Part shown: positions 50,645 through 62,997 of the stretch, piece by piece | How the letters are laid out: each line of letters begins with the position of its first letter | Position numbering within the stretch: the stretch's first letter is position 1 | Source of the DNA: Scilla litardierei | Taxonomy: Eukaryota > Streptophyta > Magnoliopsida > Asparagales > Asparagaceae | Length of the DNA stretch: 64,000 bases | Assembly: GCA_030789695.1 (NCBI GenBank) | Contig: CM061142.1 | Coordinates: 160,644,391 to 160,708,390 of the forward strand | Reading direction: 5' to 3' | Notes under the pieces: generated by a model | The model's database searches: none | What the model saw: only the letters and a program-made list of their open reading frames with translations | Told to the model about the DNA's origin: nothing | Program-made: the position numbers and the translations under genes

Positions 50645-52975
50645 AATGGATTAAATCAGCATGAGATACTATAATAATTGACAAGAGATATTGAGATATG
50701 TATGCCCATTAGACAAACATTGTAATTGATGCATCATGTTCAAAATAATAGTATGCTATTTGGTACACTGTATCTTTGACATTTCTTTATATTAAATATG
50801 TAAATGTGTACATTAGTATATAATCTCTTAGATAACATTCTTGAATTATGTGCGGAGATTAGAATCATAATAAGATTAAGATAATGAGACCTAATCTAGT
50901 CGCTTAACCACAGTTCAAAGTATTTCTGGTCATATGAATATCAAGACATGGTATTGATTTTCTGAATAGACTAGTGCAGATGGATTTTTACCATTAAGAT
51001 GGTAAGAGATGGTCTTATAGCTATTCCATGTGAAGTCATTATGAGACAGTGTGCATGTGTTTATTGGTGAATAAGGTCACAGAACAACTCACCAAGATGC
51101 TTTTGCACGCTAGCATACTCTTATCATTAATAGAATCTCCCAAATGGGGTCTAATGCAGATTAGTATTTGGACCTAAGACATACTAAAGGACCTTACATG
51201 TCGAGGACTATGATTTGGATTTCATTGGCCAATGATGCAATCATTGCTAGGTACTCGCTAGGTGTAGTCTTAAGCATGTGAAGAGAGTTGACAGTCAAGA
51301 TAGAATTTGTCTCTGTGTATGAAAGGTTAGTGTCAAGGAAAGTTGGTATGGATCCATATTAAATCCTTAACTTAGGTAGACTAGAAAACATAATATTGTA
51401 ATAAGTTTGATCCATGGTGGTTATGTTATGACACACATGACTTATGATATTAAGGTGGTATTAGAGTATAATATAGTTACATATCCTAGATATCTTAGCA
51501 GTAAAATCTTGATGAAGTGATCAGACTGTAGAGTAGTTGTCGCTGATATGACCAGATTTGTATTGAAGGAGAATTCAGTCTCACACCAACCAGATAATTA
51601 TGATTCTAAAATAGGTGGTCTTTATATGTAGATAGCATCACTATCATACATGACATAATTATAGAGTATGATCAGCTATTGCCAAAGTAGGAATCAGGCT
51701 TTTATAGGCTTACAAAGATAATGGTCTTATCATGGTAAACAAATGAGAAATATAAGTTTATGAGATATACATTGGTCGAGAAATCACAAGGAGTTGTGAT
51801 CACTTTGATTAAGAGAAAGGAGCTTGTCATAAAGTGTTATGAAGCAAGAACAAAGTGTTTATAAAAAGTTATGAACACTTGATTCTAAAAGGAGAGAAAA
51901 CAAAAACCACCATTAAACAAACCTAGCATGAACCATCACCTGTGATGCCTTGGCATCGCTAGAGGTTGGATGGCTAGTGGCTGAATGTCATCTGGTCACT
52001 GGTTGACTGCCAGTAGCCACTAATCGGCTACTAGTCAACCACTGGTTTGCCCGCTAGTTGTTGGCTGGCTTAGCCAGCTAGTTACTGGTGACAGTAGTCA
52101 GTCATGTGGGTGACGGTCGATAATGATAAGCCGCCACATAGGGGTGGTTCAAGTTTGGAGAGGTCTGGGTCTAGTTTTGTTTGGTTTTTGGAATATGAAT
52201 TAACCAAAGACAGAGTTCACTAAAACTAGAATTCCTAAAGATAGATTGTTTATTTAGAATCCTTTTTTATTCTTACATCTATAATGATTGGAGAACTCTA
52301 CGGATGCTAGCACTATATAAAGACTCCATCTCCTACTCTCAAAGGCATCCAAAATTTAGAGAGAAAAATAACCAGAAAGTTTTAACTTTAATGTAGAATT
52401 GCTCTCAACAAGTAAAAAGTTTTTTTCCTTCATTTTCTCTCAAATGATAACTATGTTCGAGACTGGGTGCAATTTACGTTGGGGAGCTCGCATATCATGC
52501 ATAGTTTTATTATCAAAGTAAAACTTCTATCACAGTGGTTGGTAAGGAGATGTGAGATCCCCACCGAATTTTTTAAAGAGCCGATATTGTGTTAGAATAT
52601 CTGTGCAACGGTATTATTTTTTTAATTTTTATCTTTAAGTTATACATTTTGTAGTTTCTGGATATTTGTGCTAGGATTTTACTTTTGTTTTTGGAATTTA
52701 CTGCTTTTATTTTTCTAATTAGATTAGAATTCATATCCATATAGACTTACATAAAGGACAAATGATGTGGATGTTTGGGTATGGTATGGATCAGTTTCAA
52801 GGTGATTATATGATGAGCTATATGAAGCTTATGATTGATATGATCATAACAACCTTTATGTATATGGAAAGGGCAATAATCTAGGTATACACATTTTATT
52901 ACACGGGGCTAGAGTTTATCATGCTATTAAGGTGGAAGAAGAACAAAAGACATACATCTACATATTATAAGTACT
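50645..52975. other. Decayed AT-rich DNA, possibly an old copia-like LTR
   Basis: No reading frame I can assign. At 51955-52115 there is a run of short inverted words (GGCTAGTGGCTG, CAGTAGCCACTA, CGGCTACTAGTC, GACTGCCAGTAG) followed by CACTATATAAAGAC at about 52312. This promoter-like layout resembles the other LTRs. No LTR ends found. Confidence 0.35.
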
Positions 52976-52979
52976 AGTC

Positions 52980-53540
52980 ATAACCCGTGACTAAAGGGCA
53001 CAGTTCATTTAAAATATTTCCCCTTAAAATCTTAAATCTCCAAATTTTAAATAAATAACACTAAGTAAAGCGCAATAATTGTTATTTATCCAAACAAATT
53101 GTTTGGCCCACTCAAATTTAGTTCCCACCAAAGAATTTAGTACCCACAAAATTTTAGTTCCACCCTCAAAATTTACTTCACTCTAGATTTGTGAATGAGT
53201 CATTTAAAATATCTCCATCCCTCAAAATCTTGGATCCCCTAATTTTCTACAAACAACAATAATCATAACACAATTAGTATTATATAAATTAACCAAAAAT
53301 TTTAGTCCTCCCAAAATTTAGTTCCACCGTTTTTAAAATATTCCCCCTCAAAATCTTGGATCCCTAATTTTAAACGAACATCAATAATTAAAACACAATA
53401 ATTTTTATTTAGTTCATTCCAAAAAATTTAGTTCATTACCAAAATTTAATTCCATTCAGATTTAATTCCTTCCAAAATTTAGTTTCCCTAGAGAATTTAG
53501 TTCAAATTTTTTTCACTTGTTGCTCAAAAATTTGTTAAAG
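52980..53540. repeat. AT-rich degenerate tandem repeats
   Basis: Three loose units at about 53007, 53188 and 53330 share TTTAAAATAT(T/C)(T/C)CC and CAAAATCTTGGATCCC, with AAATTTAGTTCC spacers. Origin unknown. Confidence 0.6.
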
Positions 53541-53588
53541 TTCACCCGTGATGTTTTTGTATCAAATTTTCTTCATATCATTGTAGTT

Positions 53589-55907
53589 GTTTCGGGGTGT
53601 TTTCTCACCACTGGTTGATAGTCTGGAGGTTTGGAGGTCGTCGCTGTCACGTGAGACGGAGACGACCGTCGGAGTCGGTCGGTCGCGCGTTCACATGAGC
53701 TGGAAGGTGCGGATCCGAGCGTCGGCGCGCCGAAGGGTAGCTTCGGTGGATTGATACGTTCCCAGATCGATCGGCCGAGCAGGCTTGGGCACGAGTGCGT
53801 CCGGATCCGGATGATGGGACACCAAAGGGAAGCTTCGGTGGGTTGACGTCTCCTTTGATCTGCACCGACTAGGGAGCTCGTCAGGGGGGATCGGGCCTTG
53901 GTTCTGACCAAGTCCACTCCGATGCATAAGTCAGATGGTGAATAAGAGGTACTCAGTGGAAACGAGCTTGATTCACGGAGAGACCAAGCACGAGTTTTCG
54001 GACCGAGTTGTGGAGGAGAAAAATGTGTAAGGTGGAAGAAGGTGTGAGAGTTGTATTGTGCTACCTCCATCGTTGATCCCGGGGCTTCCATAGAGATGAT
54101 GCATCCATCCTTTTCATATAGGCGAGTCATCCCCCTGTTGTAATGGGCCATTATAAGATCTTATTGCCGTTATTGATGGTGACGTGCTAATTGGGAAATG
54201 CTGACCCCCCATAATTATGCCCATTTGATGAAGGGATTAATGCCATCAAGGTGGGCCATAATTGTTGGAGTGATGGCTTTGAGTGGCTGCCATAATTGGC
54301 TAGTACTCCCTCGGTTTGGGGAGCGATTTCCTCCACTACGGAAAGTGGGCGGTTTTTTGGGCCTTCGTTTTGGGTGGATAAGAGTGACCTGCCCTTGAGG
54401 TCCTTGGGCCAGAGCCCAAGGCTGTAGTGGGTTGGTTGAGTAGTTGTGGTTGACTTGGTTCATCTGGGCCGGTCAAAATGGTTGTATCAATTGCCCCCAT
54501 CTTCCGTGCTCTACCGTTGTTGAGGTTGAGGTCGGGAGATGTAGTATAAGGGGGAGATGTGGCTCCTTTTGTAAAATTGGTCGGGCTTGCAAAGTCGACT
54601 AGCGACAATAACTGGTCGGTCTGAGATTCGTTCGGTCTCGAGGTGAGTGTCCCTCAACTTACGGTCGACGAGGAGATGTCGACCTACTGGGGGAGTGGCT
54701 CCCAGCCTTACGGCAAACCGGACAGGTCGGCCTACTAGGGGAGTTGAGATGTTTCAGGGTGTTTTCTCACCACAGGTTGATAGTCTGGAGATCCAGAGGT
54801 CGTCGCTGTCACGTGAGACGAGGATGGCCTTCGGAGTCAGTTGGTCGCGTGTCCACTTGAGCAGGAAGGTGCGGATTCGAGTGTCGATGTACCGAAGGGT
54901 AGCTTCAGTGGATTGACACGTTCTCAGATCGATCGACCGAGCAGGCTTGGGCACGAGTGCGTCCGATCCGGATGATGGGACATTGAAGGAAAGCTTCGGC
55001 GGGTTGACGTCTTCTTTGATCTGCACAGACTAGGGAGCTTGTCAGGGGGGTCGAACCTTGGTTCCAACCAAGTCCCTTCCGATGCTTAAGTTAGATGGTG
55101 ACTAGGAGGTACTCGGTGGAATAGAGCTTGGTTCACGGAGAGAAAAGGCACGAGTTCTCGTGCCGAGCTGTGGAGGAGAAAAATGTGTAAGGTGGAAGAA
55201 TGTGTGAGAGTTGTATTGTGCTCCCTCCATCGTAGATCCCGGGGTCTCCCTAAGATGATGCCTCTCTCCTTTTCATGTAGGCGAGTCATCCCACCTGTTG
55301 TAATGGGCCATGATGAGATCTTATTGCCTTCATTGATGGGGACGTGCTAATTAGGAAACGTTGACCCCCTATAATTACGCTCGTTTGATGAAGGGATGAA
55401 TGCCATCAAGGTGGGCCATGATTGCTGGAGTGATGGCTTTGAGTCGCTTCCATAATTGGCGAGTGCTCCCTCGGTTTGGGGAGCGATTTCCTCCATTACG
55501 GAAAGTGGACGGTCTTTTGGGCCTTCATCTTGGGTAGAGAAGTGTGACCCGCCCGTGAAGTCCTTGGGCCAGAGCCCAAGGCTGTAGTGTGTTGGTTGAC
55601 TAGTCGTGGTTGACTTGGCTCCTCTGGGCCCGATCAAAATGGTTGTATCAATTGCCCCCATCTTCCATGCTCTACCGTTGTTGAGTTAAGGTCGGGAGAT
55701 GTAGTATAATGGGGAGAGGTGGCTCCTTTTGTAAAATTGGTCTGGCTTACGAAGTCGGCTAGCGACAATAATTGGTCGGTCCGAGATTCGTTCGGTGGCG
55801 AGGTAAGTGGCCCCTCGACTTATGGCCGACGAGGAGATGTCGACCTGCTGGGGGAGTGCGCCCCAGCCTTACGGTAAACCAGACAGGTCGGCCTGCTAGG
55901 GAGTTGT
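53589..55907. repeat. 1.16-kb direct tandem duplication
   Basis: Two units start at 53589 and 54751 (GTTTC(G/A)GGGTGTTTTCTC), offset about 1162 bp. Each runs through GTCGTCGCTGTCACGTGAGACG, TGGAGGAGAAAAATGTGTAAG and TGGTTGTATCAATTGCCCCC to a GGGGGAGT...CCCAGCCTTACGG end. No conserved protein. LTR-like text but no ends identified. The long minus-strand frames here are not supported. Confidence 0.8.
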
Positions 55908-56745
55908 ACCCAGTCTTAAGGCCGATCGAGTGATCAGCCTGCTGGGGGAGTTGCCCCCAGCCTTACGGTAGATGTGGTCGGTCTGCTGGGGGATTTACCC
56001 CTAGCTCTATGACAAACCAGACAGGTCGACCTCCTGGGGAGTTTTGCCCAGCCTTACGGTCGATGGGTGATCGGCCAGCTAGGGGAGTTGCCCCAGTCTT
56101 ACGTTCGATCGAGTGATTGGCCTACTATGGGAGTTGCCTCCAGCCTTACGGTCGATGTGGTCGGTCTGCTGGGTAAGTTGCCCCCAGCCCTATGACAAAC
56201 CAGACAGGTCGGCCTACTGCAGGAGTTGCCCCTAGTCTTACGGTCGATGGGTGATCATCCTACTGGGGGGGTTGCCCCCAGCCTTATGGTTGATCGAGTG
56301 ATCGACCTACTGGGGGAGTTGCCCCAGCCTTACGGTCGATGTGGTCGGTCTGTTGGGGGAGTTGCCCCAGCCTTAGCTGGGGGAGCTATCCCAAGTCTTA
56401 CGGTCGATCGAGTTATCGGTCTACTGGGGGAGTTGCCTCCAGCCTTACGGTCGATGTGGTCGGTCTGCTGGGGGTGTTACCACCAGCCTTACGATCGACG
56501 GGTCGATTGGCCTGCTTGGGGAGCTACCCCAGTCTTACGGTCGATCAACTAATCGGCCTGATGGGAGAGTTTCCCCAGCCTTACAACCGATCCGGGGTTG
56601 GTCGACCTACTGGGGGAGTTTCCCCAACCTTACGACAAACTGATGGGTCAACCTGCTAGAGGAGTTACCCCCAGCCTTACGACAAACTGTACGTGTTAGC
56701 ATGCTGGGGGAGTTGCTCCCAGCCTTACAACCGATTCCGACTCTT
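55828..56745. repeat. Minisatellite with hairpin core TGGGGGAGTTGCCCCCA
   Basis: About fifteen units of 50-62 bp: GGTC(G)G(C/T)CT(G/A)CTGGGGGAGTTGCCCCCAGCCTTACGGTCGAT. Each unit carries the arms TGGGGG and CCCCCA around a 5-base loop. It extends the ends of the 1.16-kb duplication. Confidence 0.88.
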
Positions 56746-57079
56746 GTCTGGATCCCAGTTTTAGCTCAAGCCCCAGTCTGGTAAGCAGAGGTTCTGCACC
56801 ACTGCCTGAGTTTTTCTACCATCGAGGGAGCTTGGAAGGCGGATGTAGTAGGGGCGCTTGGAAGGCGGAGGTAGTAGGGGTCTTCCCGTGTACGTTATCC
56901 TTGGTAGTAGGGGTCCTCCCGTGTATGTTTTCCTTGCCCCTCCACGTCTCGGGTTCGCCTAGGGAGATGGCGAACTCGAGTCATGGAAATCATGTCGGCG
57001 TAGGTCAGTTGTATGGATAGGCCTCCTCTCATCGTTCGACGTCGTCTGGTCAGAATATCGTACAAGGGGATGCAGCCGA

Positions 57080-57345
57080 GGGAGCCTCGGCTGATCGGCC
57101 TTCTACTGGAGGGGTCGGCCTCGTCTGGTCGGCCTCCTCTTAGATGGGTCAGCCTGGCCTGGTCGGCCTTCTCCTGGATGGGTTGGCCTGGTATGGTCGG
57201 CCTCCTCCTGGGTTGGTCAGCCTGGTCTAGTCGGCCTCTTCCTGGGTTGGCCTCGTCTGGTTGGCCTCCTCCTGGATGGGTCGGCCTGGTATGGTCGGCC
57301 TCCTCCTTGGTCGGCATCCTCCTGGACTGGTTGGCCTGGTCTAGA
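57080..57345. repeat. 34-bp minisatellite (GGTCGGCCTCCTCCTGG)
   Basis: About seven units of GGTCGGCCTCCTCCTGG followed by GTTGGTCAGCCTGGT-like text. Confidence 0.85.
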
Positions 57346-57429
57346 TCCAGCTTTGGCTTTCGTCTGGTCGACCTTTCTTCCTAGGTCGGTCACGTCCGAA
57401 TCCAGCTCTAGCACCTAGCTTTGGCTCGG

Positions 57430-57555
57430 GCCATCATCAGTATCCTAGCTCTCGCTCCAGCTCCAGCTCAAGCTCCAGCTCTGGCTCTGGCCATCGTCAG
57501 GATCCTAGCTCCAGCTCTAGCTCCAGCTCCGGCTCCGGCTCCGGCTCTCGTTAGG
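57430..57555. repeat. (AGCTCC/GGCTCC)n microsatellite
   Basis: Two runs of imperfect hexamers CAGCTC and CGGCTC. Confidence 0.9.
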
Positions 57556-58320
57556 CCAGTTTGGTCTGGTTGGCCTATTTGTGTGTCATCCTGGCCCCCT
57601 CTATGGCTCTTGTTTGCCCTGGAAAGTGGGATGCTCAAACTCGAGTCGTTGTACATTGGGTCCATCGTGTTGGCACAGGTCGGAGGGCTCAAACCGAGGT
57701 AGGTAAGCTCGGCTGGCTTGGATAGTGGCGAGCTCGGCTTGGTCAGCTGCTCTGTCGAGGTGGGGACAACTTTGTAAGCTCGGCAATGATGCTCGATAAG
57801 GAGTCTCGAAACAAAGAATGCAAAGAAAAGGAGATTCATGGGTTTAATATCCTCCCAATTGACCATGTCCCTTTGCTGATTCGTTTGGTCCTACTGTGTT
57901 GAATATTGGACTCCCCGGATTTGGTTTTGATGATGAGCAAACATAAATAATCCATGAACTAACAATTTGTGAGCGCAGTTTTGGAGATCGTCGCCAAATT
58001 CACGAGAACATTCAAAGCGACATCTCAACACTTCCCAAAGCTCGTATTCATGCCTAAAGCTTCGTTGAAGCTCTTGTGCCGTTTTGGAAGTTATGAAGAT
58101 TCAATCGAAGCTCTCGAAGACCGTTTATTAAGGTTTTATTTATAGTCTTTTTAGCTTCGATATATAGAATGTTAAGCCTTGAGTATATCTTACCATTCTA
58201 ACTTCATAACGCTCATATCGTAGCTCTAGGATCTTAGCACAAGTTCATTCTAACTTCCTCGAAGCGTCGCGCTTCGATTCGGACTTGCTTGTGCATATTA
58301 GTTGGTACAAGAAGGAGTAC

Positions 58321-58836
58321 TGACCGACTAGATGGTGATCTAGTCGGTCAGCAACTCTTCTTGGACCGACTAGTTTGATTCCTTAATTTCTTGGACTTTA
58401 CTGTTTACAGTTAGTCGGTCTACGTTGACTCACCGACCGACTAGTTTGTGAACTAGTCGGTCAGTGATGCTTCTTTGACCGACTAGTTGTATCTTACTGT
58501 TCATGCTAAAATTCTCCTGAGCTACTGTTTATCGTTAGTCGGTCTAAGAACGTTTGGTGACCGACTAGTTGACAATCTAGTCGGTCAACTTTTGTTCTTG
58601 GACCGACTAAGTCATATTGCATTCAGACTATTTTATTTTGCCTCTTAGTCGGTCTACGTTCATTGACTGACCGACTATTTGTGAAACTAGTCGGTCAGAC
58701 AGTCTTCTTGGACCGACTAGATTTCTAGGTCTGAAATTCTCTTTCTTCTCAGTTCCTCTCTTAGTCGGTCCATGCTGTTTGACTGACCGACTAGTTGATG
58801 AACTAGTCGGTCTGTGATTGTTCTTTGACCGACTAA
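58321..58836. promoter_or_regulatory. Inverted-repeat array upstream of promoter, copia 5' LTR
   Basis: Same GACCGACTAG / CTAGTCGGTC pairs as in the gypsy LTRs, five to six units, about 55 bases before TATAAATA. Confidence 0.8.
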
Positions 58837-58890
58837 TTCTCACAGATTTCTATCCGTTGGAGAATGACCTAAGTTGTTTTTATGGGACCC

Positions 58891-58898
58891 TATAAATA
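58891..58898 (+). promoter_or_regulatory. Putative TATA box, copia 5' LTR
   Basis: TATAAATA after GGGACCC; identical context in the solo LTR. Confidence 0.6.
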
Positions 58899-59651
58899 CG
58901 TGCCTAGGTCATTTCTATCTAGGTTAGAGCTTCCATTCAGAGATTCATTGAGATCAAAAGAGATAGCCATTCTCACTCAAATCTAAAGCTCTCTTCCTCA
59001 CAAGAAACCCATTCTCTCTCATTTCTAGATCTAGAATCCATCTAGAGAGAAGCTTGTTCTTGGTGAGCTCTTCAAGCTATTGCTTGATCCAAGTCTCCAA
59101 ATCATCCCTAGGCACCGATTGCTGGTCATTTCCTTGGTGCTAGGTCTTGGTGACTTCATCTTCCTCAAATCCTTTATTTCACCTATTGGGTAAGAAAAAC
59201 TCAAGGTATAGGATTTTGTGGTAAGTTTGCTTATTTCAATATAACTCATTTATATTGCTTGTTGATTCTCTCGGTTGTGAGAGAAGGTTGTGATCCCGGG
59301 TTGTGGGATTCACTATTGCCGTTGTTGTATGATTTGATCTTGTGAAGGTTTTTCACAAGATATTCATAGTGGAAATCTTGAGTTAGGGTTTCTAACTCAA
59401 GTATCCGGAGGGGATCCGGGTGGTTGGGACGTAGGATCACCGGGAACAAGTCGGGGAGACTTAGGTGGATCCGAACCCATTAACATCATTTGTTTGCATT
59501 GTTAATTTTGTTGTTGTCATTCAATTTAAGCTTCCGCAAATTGATTTGGTAGTTGTTTGCAATTTAATTTGGAATTATACTCCTTATTATTTTAAAGTAC
59601 TATTCACCCCCCCCTCTAGTACTTGTGCAGTAGCTGGTAGGGCATTACATT

Positions 59652-59664
59652 TGGTATCAGAGCC
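59652..59664 (+). promoter_or_regulatory. Primer-binding site, initiator Met tRNA
   Basis: TGGTATCAGAGCC, two bases after the LTR end; the standard plant copia primer site. Confidence 0.93.
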
Positions 59665-59676
59665 AGATACTTAGCT

Positions 59677-60962
59677 ATGTCTGCCAACGACAACAAGACC
59701 GTGCCTCCACCTTCCAACTATGACACCTTCAGGAACCGTGAAGGAGCATCATCGGTGATGGAAGGACATTCCTCTACGAGGCCTCCATTCTTCAACGGTA
59801 CCAACTACGGGTACTCGAAATACCAGATGGAAACCTTCCTCCGGAGTGCATCCTTATGGAGGACTACAATGAAGGAATACATCGAACCCAAAGAAGAAGA
59901 CTTTGAGAAATGGACTACCGCGGAGGTCGCCGCGGAGGTAAGCAATGCCAAGGCAATGAACGCCTTGCAATGCGCATTGGAGCCCGAGGATTTCAATAAG
60001 ATATGCACATGTAAGAGTGCATATCAAATTTGGAACTCCCTCCTCATACTTCATGAAGGGACGAGTAGGGTAAGAGACTCTAAACTCGTAGTCGTAAATA
60101 AAGATTACGAAATGTTTCATATGCAACAGGGCGAGAAGATGAAAGAATATTACGCTCGCTTCGTTGACATAATAAACGAGTTAGAGGCCCTCGGCAAGTC
60201 CTACACTCAAAAGGAGAAGTGCTCAAAGCTTATTGAAGGACTTCCCTCTTCTTGGGAAAAACGTACCTTCGCCATCGAGGAAGGTAATGACATGAACAAA
60301 TATACCGTAGTTCAACTAATGGGTACTTTGATGTCTTACGAGGTACGCAAAGATAGCAAGGTGAAGTTACAAGAAAAGATGAAGTCCTATTTGAACCTAG
60401 ATGCGCCTAAGAAAAAGGCGATTGCATTCAAGGCGGCTTCATCCACCTCTACCGATGATGAGGACTCGGAAGAAGAAATGGACATGGAATCCATTGCACT
60501 CATGGCAAAGAAGTCAATCGCTTCTTCCGAAAGGGTAACTTCAAACAAAAATCTAAGTTTACTTCTACTAACGCCTCTCCACCTTTGCGCTTTAAATGCA
60601 ATAAGCCGGGACACATCAAAGCGGATTGTCCTCAAAACAAGCAAAAGGAGAAGTGGAAGGCGCCGAAGTTCGACAAGTCAAAGAAGTACAAAAAGGGGTA
60701 CAAAAAGGGACTTGTCGGAACAACATTCACCGACTCCGAGGATTCCTCAAGCGGAGAGTCGGATGATGAGAAAGTGGAGCAAGCGCACATGTGCTTCATG
60801 GCAAGAGAGGAGCATGATCAAGGATCTTCCTCATCCGATGATAGCGACGACGAAGGCGATGAGGTAACGATGGATGATCTTAGGGATGCTAGCTCTCATT
60901 TATGGTCTAAATACACTAAATTAGTAAATAGATATACTAAAGTAAAAGATGACCTAGCTAGC
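59677..60962 (+). pseudogene. gag: Copia Gag (frameshifted, truncated by element 4)
   Basis: Starts MSANDNKTVPPPSNYDTF. The UBN2-type gag domain follows: FNGTNYGYSKYQMETFLRS, NAKAMNALQCALEPEDFNKI, YEMFHMQQGEKMKEYYARF, LPSSWEKRTFAIEEGND. A 1-nt loss near 60530 shifts frame; the new frame carries KGNFKQKSKF and the zinc knuckle FKCNKPGHIKADC. The first knuckle Cys is Arg (CGC), so metal binding is doubtful. Acidic Ser/Asp clusters follow, then the insertion of element 4 after KVKDDLAS. Confidence 0.9.
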
Positions 60963-61284
60963 TGTAACGACTGGTTTTTGTATGATTGGATTATCAGTGT
61001 GTTTTGCTTGTGATGGTGGATTCTCTCCTTGAGTGGTTCCCATTTCCATAGTTCTCGCCTTCATTCATCTCGTTGAGATTTCCTATCTTTCGTTTTCTTT
61101 CCTTTTGATGTGATCTTCTAGGTTCTTCCTTAGAATCATTGAATTCGGAGTAAGTCACTCGTGACGAGCTTCATATCGATCATATCTTAGAGTATAAATC
61201 GATCCTAGAAGCCATAGAAATCTTCCCGAAGCTTCGCGCTTCGAATCGGCACTTTTCGTGCACGTTAGTTAGTTCAAGAAGATC

Positions 61285-61567
61285 AACCGACCGACTAGAT
61301 TCCAATTTAGTCGGTCAGGAAATCAACTGGAACCGACTAGTTCATTCAATCAATAATTCAGGAGTTACTGTTTACTCTTAGTCGGTCTAAGAACGTTCAT
61401 CGACCGACTAGATTCAAAACTAGTCGGTCAGTACTTGTTCATGGACCGACTAACTCTAAATCCTATTTTCGTTCAGGAGTTACTGTTTGCACTTAGTCGG
61501 TCTGCGTTGGTCGACCGACCGACTAGTTGCCAAACTAGTCGGTCAGTGGTTGCTCTTTGACCGACTA
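61285..61567. promoter_or_regulatory. Inverted-repeat array upstream of promoter, element 4 LTR
   Basis: Three GACCGACTAG pairs, one fewer than element 1, ending about 46 bases before TATTTAAA. Confidence 0.75.
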
Positions 61568-62051
61568 ACCAGTGTTAAAACCCTAATTTCTGGGCAGCCG
61601 CCAGCCTAGCCTATTTAAACCCAACCCATTCGACTTCTTCTTCTCCAACACGACCCAAAACCCTAAAAACTCCCCCCTTCAGCCCCCATCTTCCTCCAAG
61701 CTCCATTCCTTCATTCCAAGCCCTAAATCCATCATCCAATCCATCCATCTACTCTATCTACTTCTCATCTTCCCCAAATCTCCATCAAAACCCATCAAAC
61801 CCCAAAATCCCCCAAAACCCTAGTTTCCCCAAACTTCTCCATTTGCTTCCAGATCTGATCCTAGGGTTCCCCGGAGTGTTTCTTCCGTCTCCTCTCGGTG
61901 AGAAATCGATCTACCGTTGTTTTTATAACTTATTTATAATTTTATGAAACCCTAATAATATTTCATGTTGTTTGATGATTGGTCCCCCGTAACAGCGATT
62001 TCCCCGTGGATTGGCATCCGTGTGACGAAGTGGTCGTCATCCCCGGTGCTA

Positions 62052-62224
62052 GGCAAGTGAAACTTGCCACTTAGGATTTAGGCCATGTTTTAGGCCATTT
62101 CACTGCTTTAGCGTAAAAGAGACTAGCCGGTGAAATGATAGCCGCCTAGACGCCTACTCGATCTAGTTTGACAACGAAACTAGATCCGTCACCTCAATTG
62201 ATCTAGCTTGACAACGAAGCTAGA
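62052..62224 (+). other. Conserved leader hairpin block, element 4 LTR
   Basis: Hairpin 1 is 62052-62068. The GGCC pair is 62081-62096. Hairpin 3 is 62123-62149 (CTAGCCGG / CCGCCTAG, one mismatch, loop with GAAATGATA). Hairpin 4 is duplicated: 62160-62186 (GATCTAGTTT / AAACTAGATC) and 62202-62224 (TCTAGCTT / AAGCTAGA), both with loop GACAACG. Confidence 0.8.
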
Positions 62225-62578
62225 ATCCAACCCATTTAACTTGTTGTTCACGCATATTAAACTGCCATGTTTAATTCAAATTAACGGTACGCGAATATGT
62301 TCATATCATTGCATTTTGCCTGTCACGTTTAAATTCAATTAACGGTACGCAATCATTTGTTCATGTCATTGCATAGTGATTAATCATTGTGATTGTGTAG
62401 CACACGCTACAATATTATAGTCCTGGCTCGTGTTCCAGAAGCGAGCCCTGTAGTTGGAAACCCCAACGCTCGGATACCGGCTAGGCACCCACTTTTCGTG
62501 GGCACAACCCTATGCCAAATACACTTCCTGGCCCGTGATCCAGAAGCGAGCAAATGCTCGATACACGTAGGGGTGGGG

Positions 62579-62745
62579 TAAGAGATATGCGTCACCAGAG
62601 CACGAGATGGCCTGATCCGCCACTCCAGCCTGCAGGCGAAATCTCTAGTGTTTAAGTGAGTAAGAGATATGCGTCACCAGAGCACGAGATGGCCTGATCC
62701 GCCACTCCAGCCTGCAGGCGAAATCTCCAGTGTTTAAGTGATTAA
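62579..62745. repeat. 81-bp tandem repeat, two copies, element 4 LTR
   Basis: Units share TAAGAGATATGCGTCACCAG and GGCCTGATCCGCCACTCC; only one or two differences. Confidence 0.9.
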
Positions 62746-62958
62746 CAGTGATAAGTGATAAATGATAAGTGATTAGTGACTTGGTAGCTTTTGCTACATT
62801 GTGCATGCTTGTCTCCTTTAAACTGTTGCATCATACTTAACTGCCATGTCATTGCTTAATACTATAACTACTAGGTTGCTAGATTGCTTTCCTTTCAGTT
62901 TCCTTGCTCAAGTCTTTTAGACTTGCTGACATGTGCCCCTCTCTCTTTTGGGTGACAC

Positions 62959-62997
62959 ATGTTAGACCCAGAGCCAGAGTTTTGTTGCAGGGAATAG
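62959..62997 (+). pseudogene. Broken acidic LTR micro-ORF, element 4
   Basis: Starts MLDPEPEF like element 1 but reaches TAG after 12 codons. GVADAD and GEWTPG further on match parts of the longer frame. Confidence 0.45.

Larger units (their letters stand above)
57897..59649 (+). repeat. SIRE-type copia 5' LTR
   Basis: 1753 bp, TGTTGAATATTGGACTCCCC to GGGCATTACA. Array 58321-58836, TATA 58891-58898. Confidence 0.93.
57897..60962 (+). mobile_element. SIRE-type Ty1/copia retrotransposon, 5' part
   Basis: 5' LTR (57897-59649), initiator-Met primer-binding site and gag. The body is cut at 60962 by element 4, and pol lies beyond the window. The LTR is the intact counterpart of the solo LTR at 18448. 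Confidence 0.92.

Noticed and set aside
53573..54151. 192-codon minus-strand frame
   Set aside because: The second copy of the 1.16-kb unit does not keep the frame; no domain.
56226..56659. Frames through the minisatellite
   Set aside because: Repeat-driven; unit length varies and frames change.
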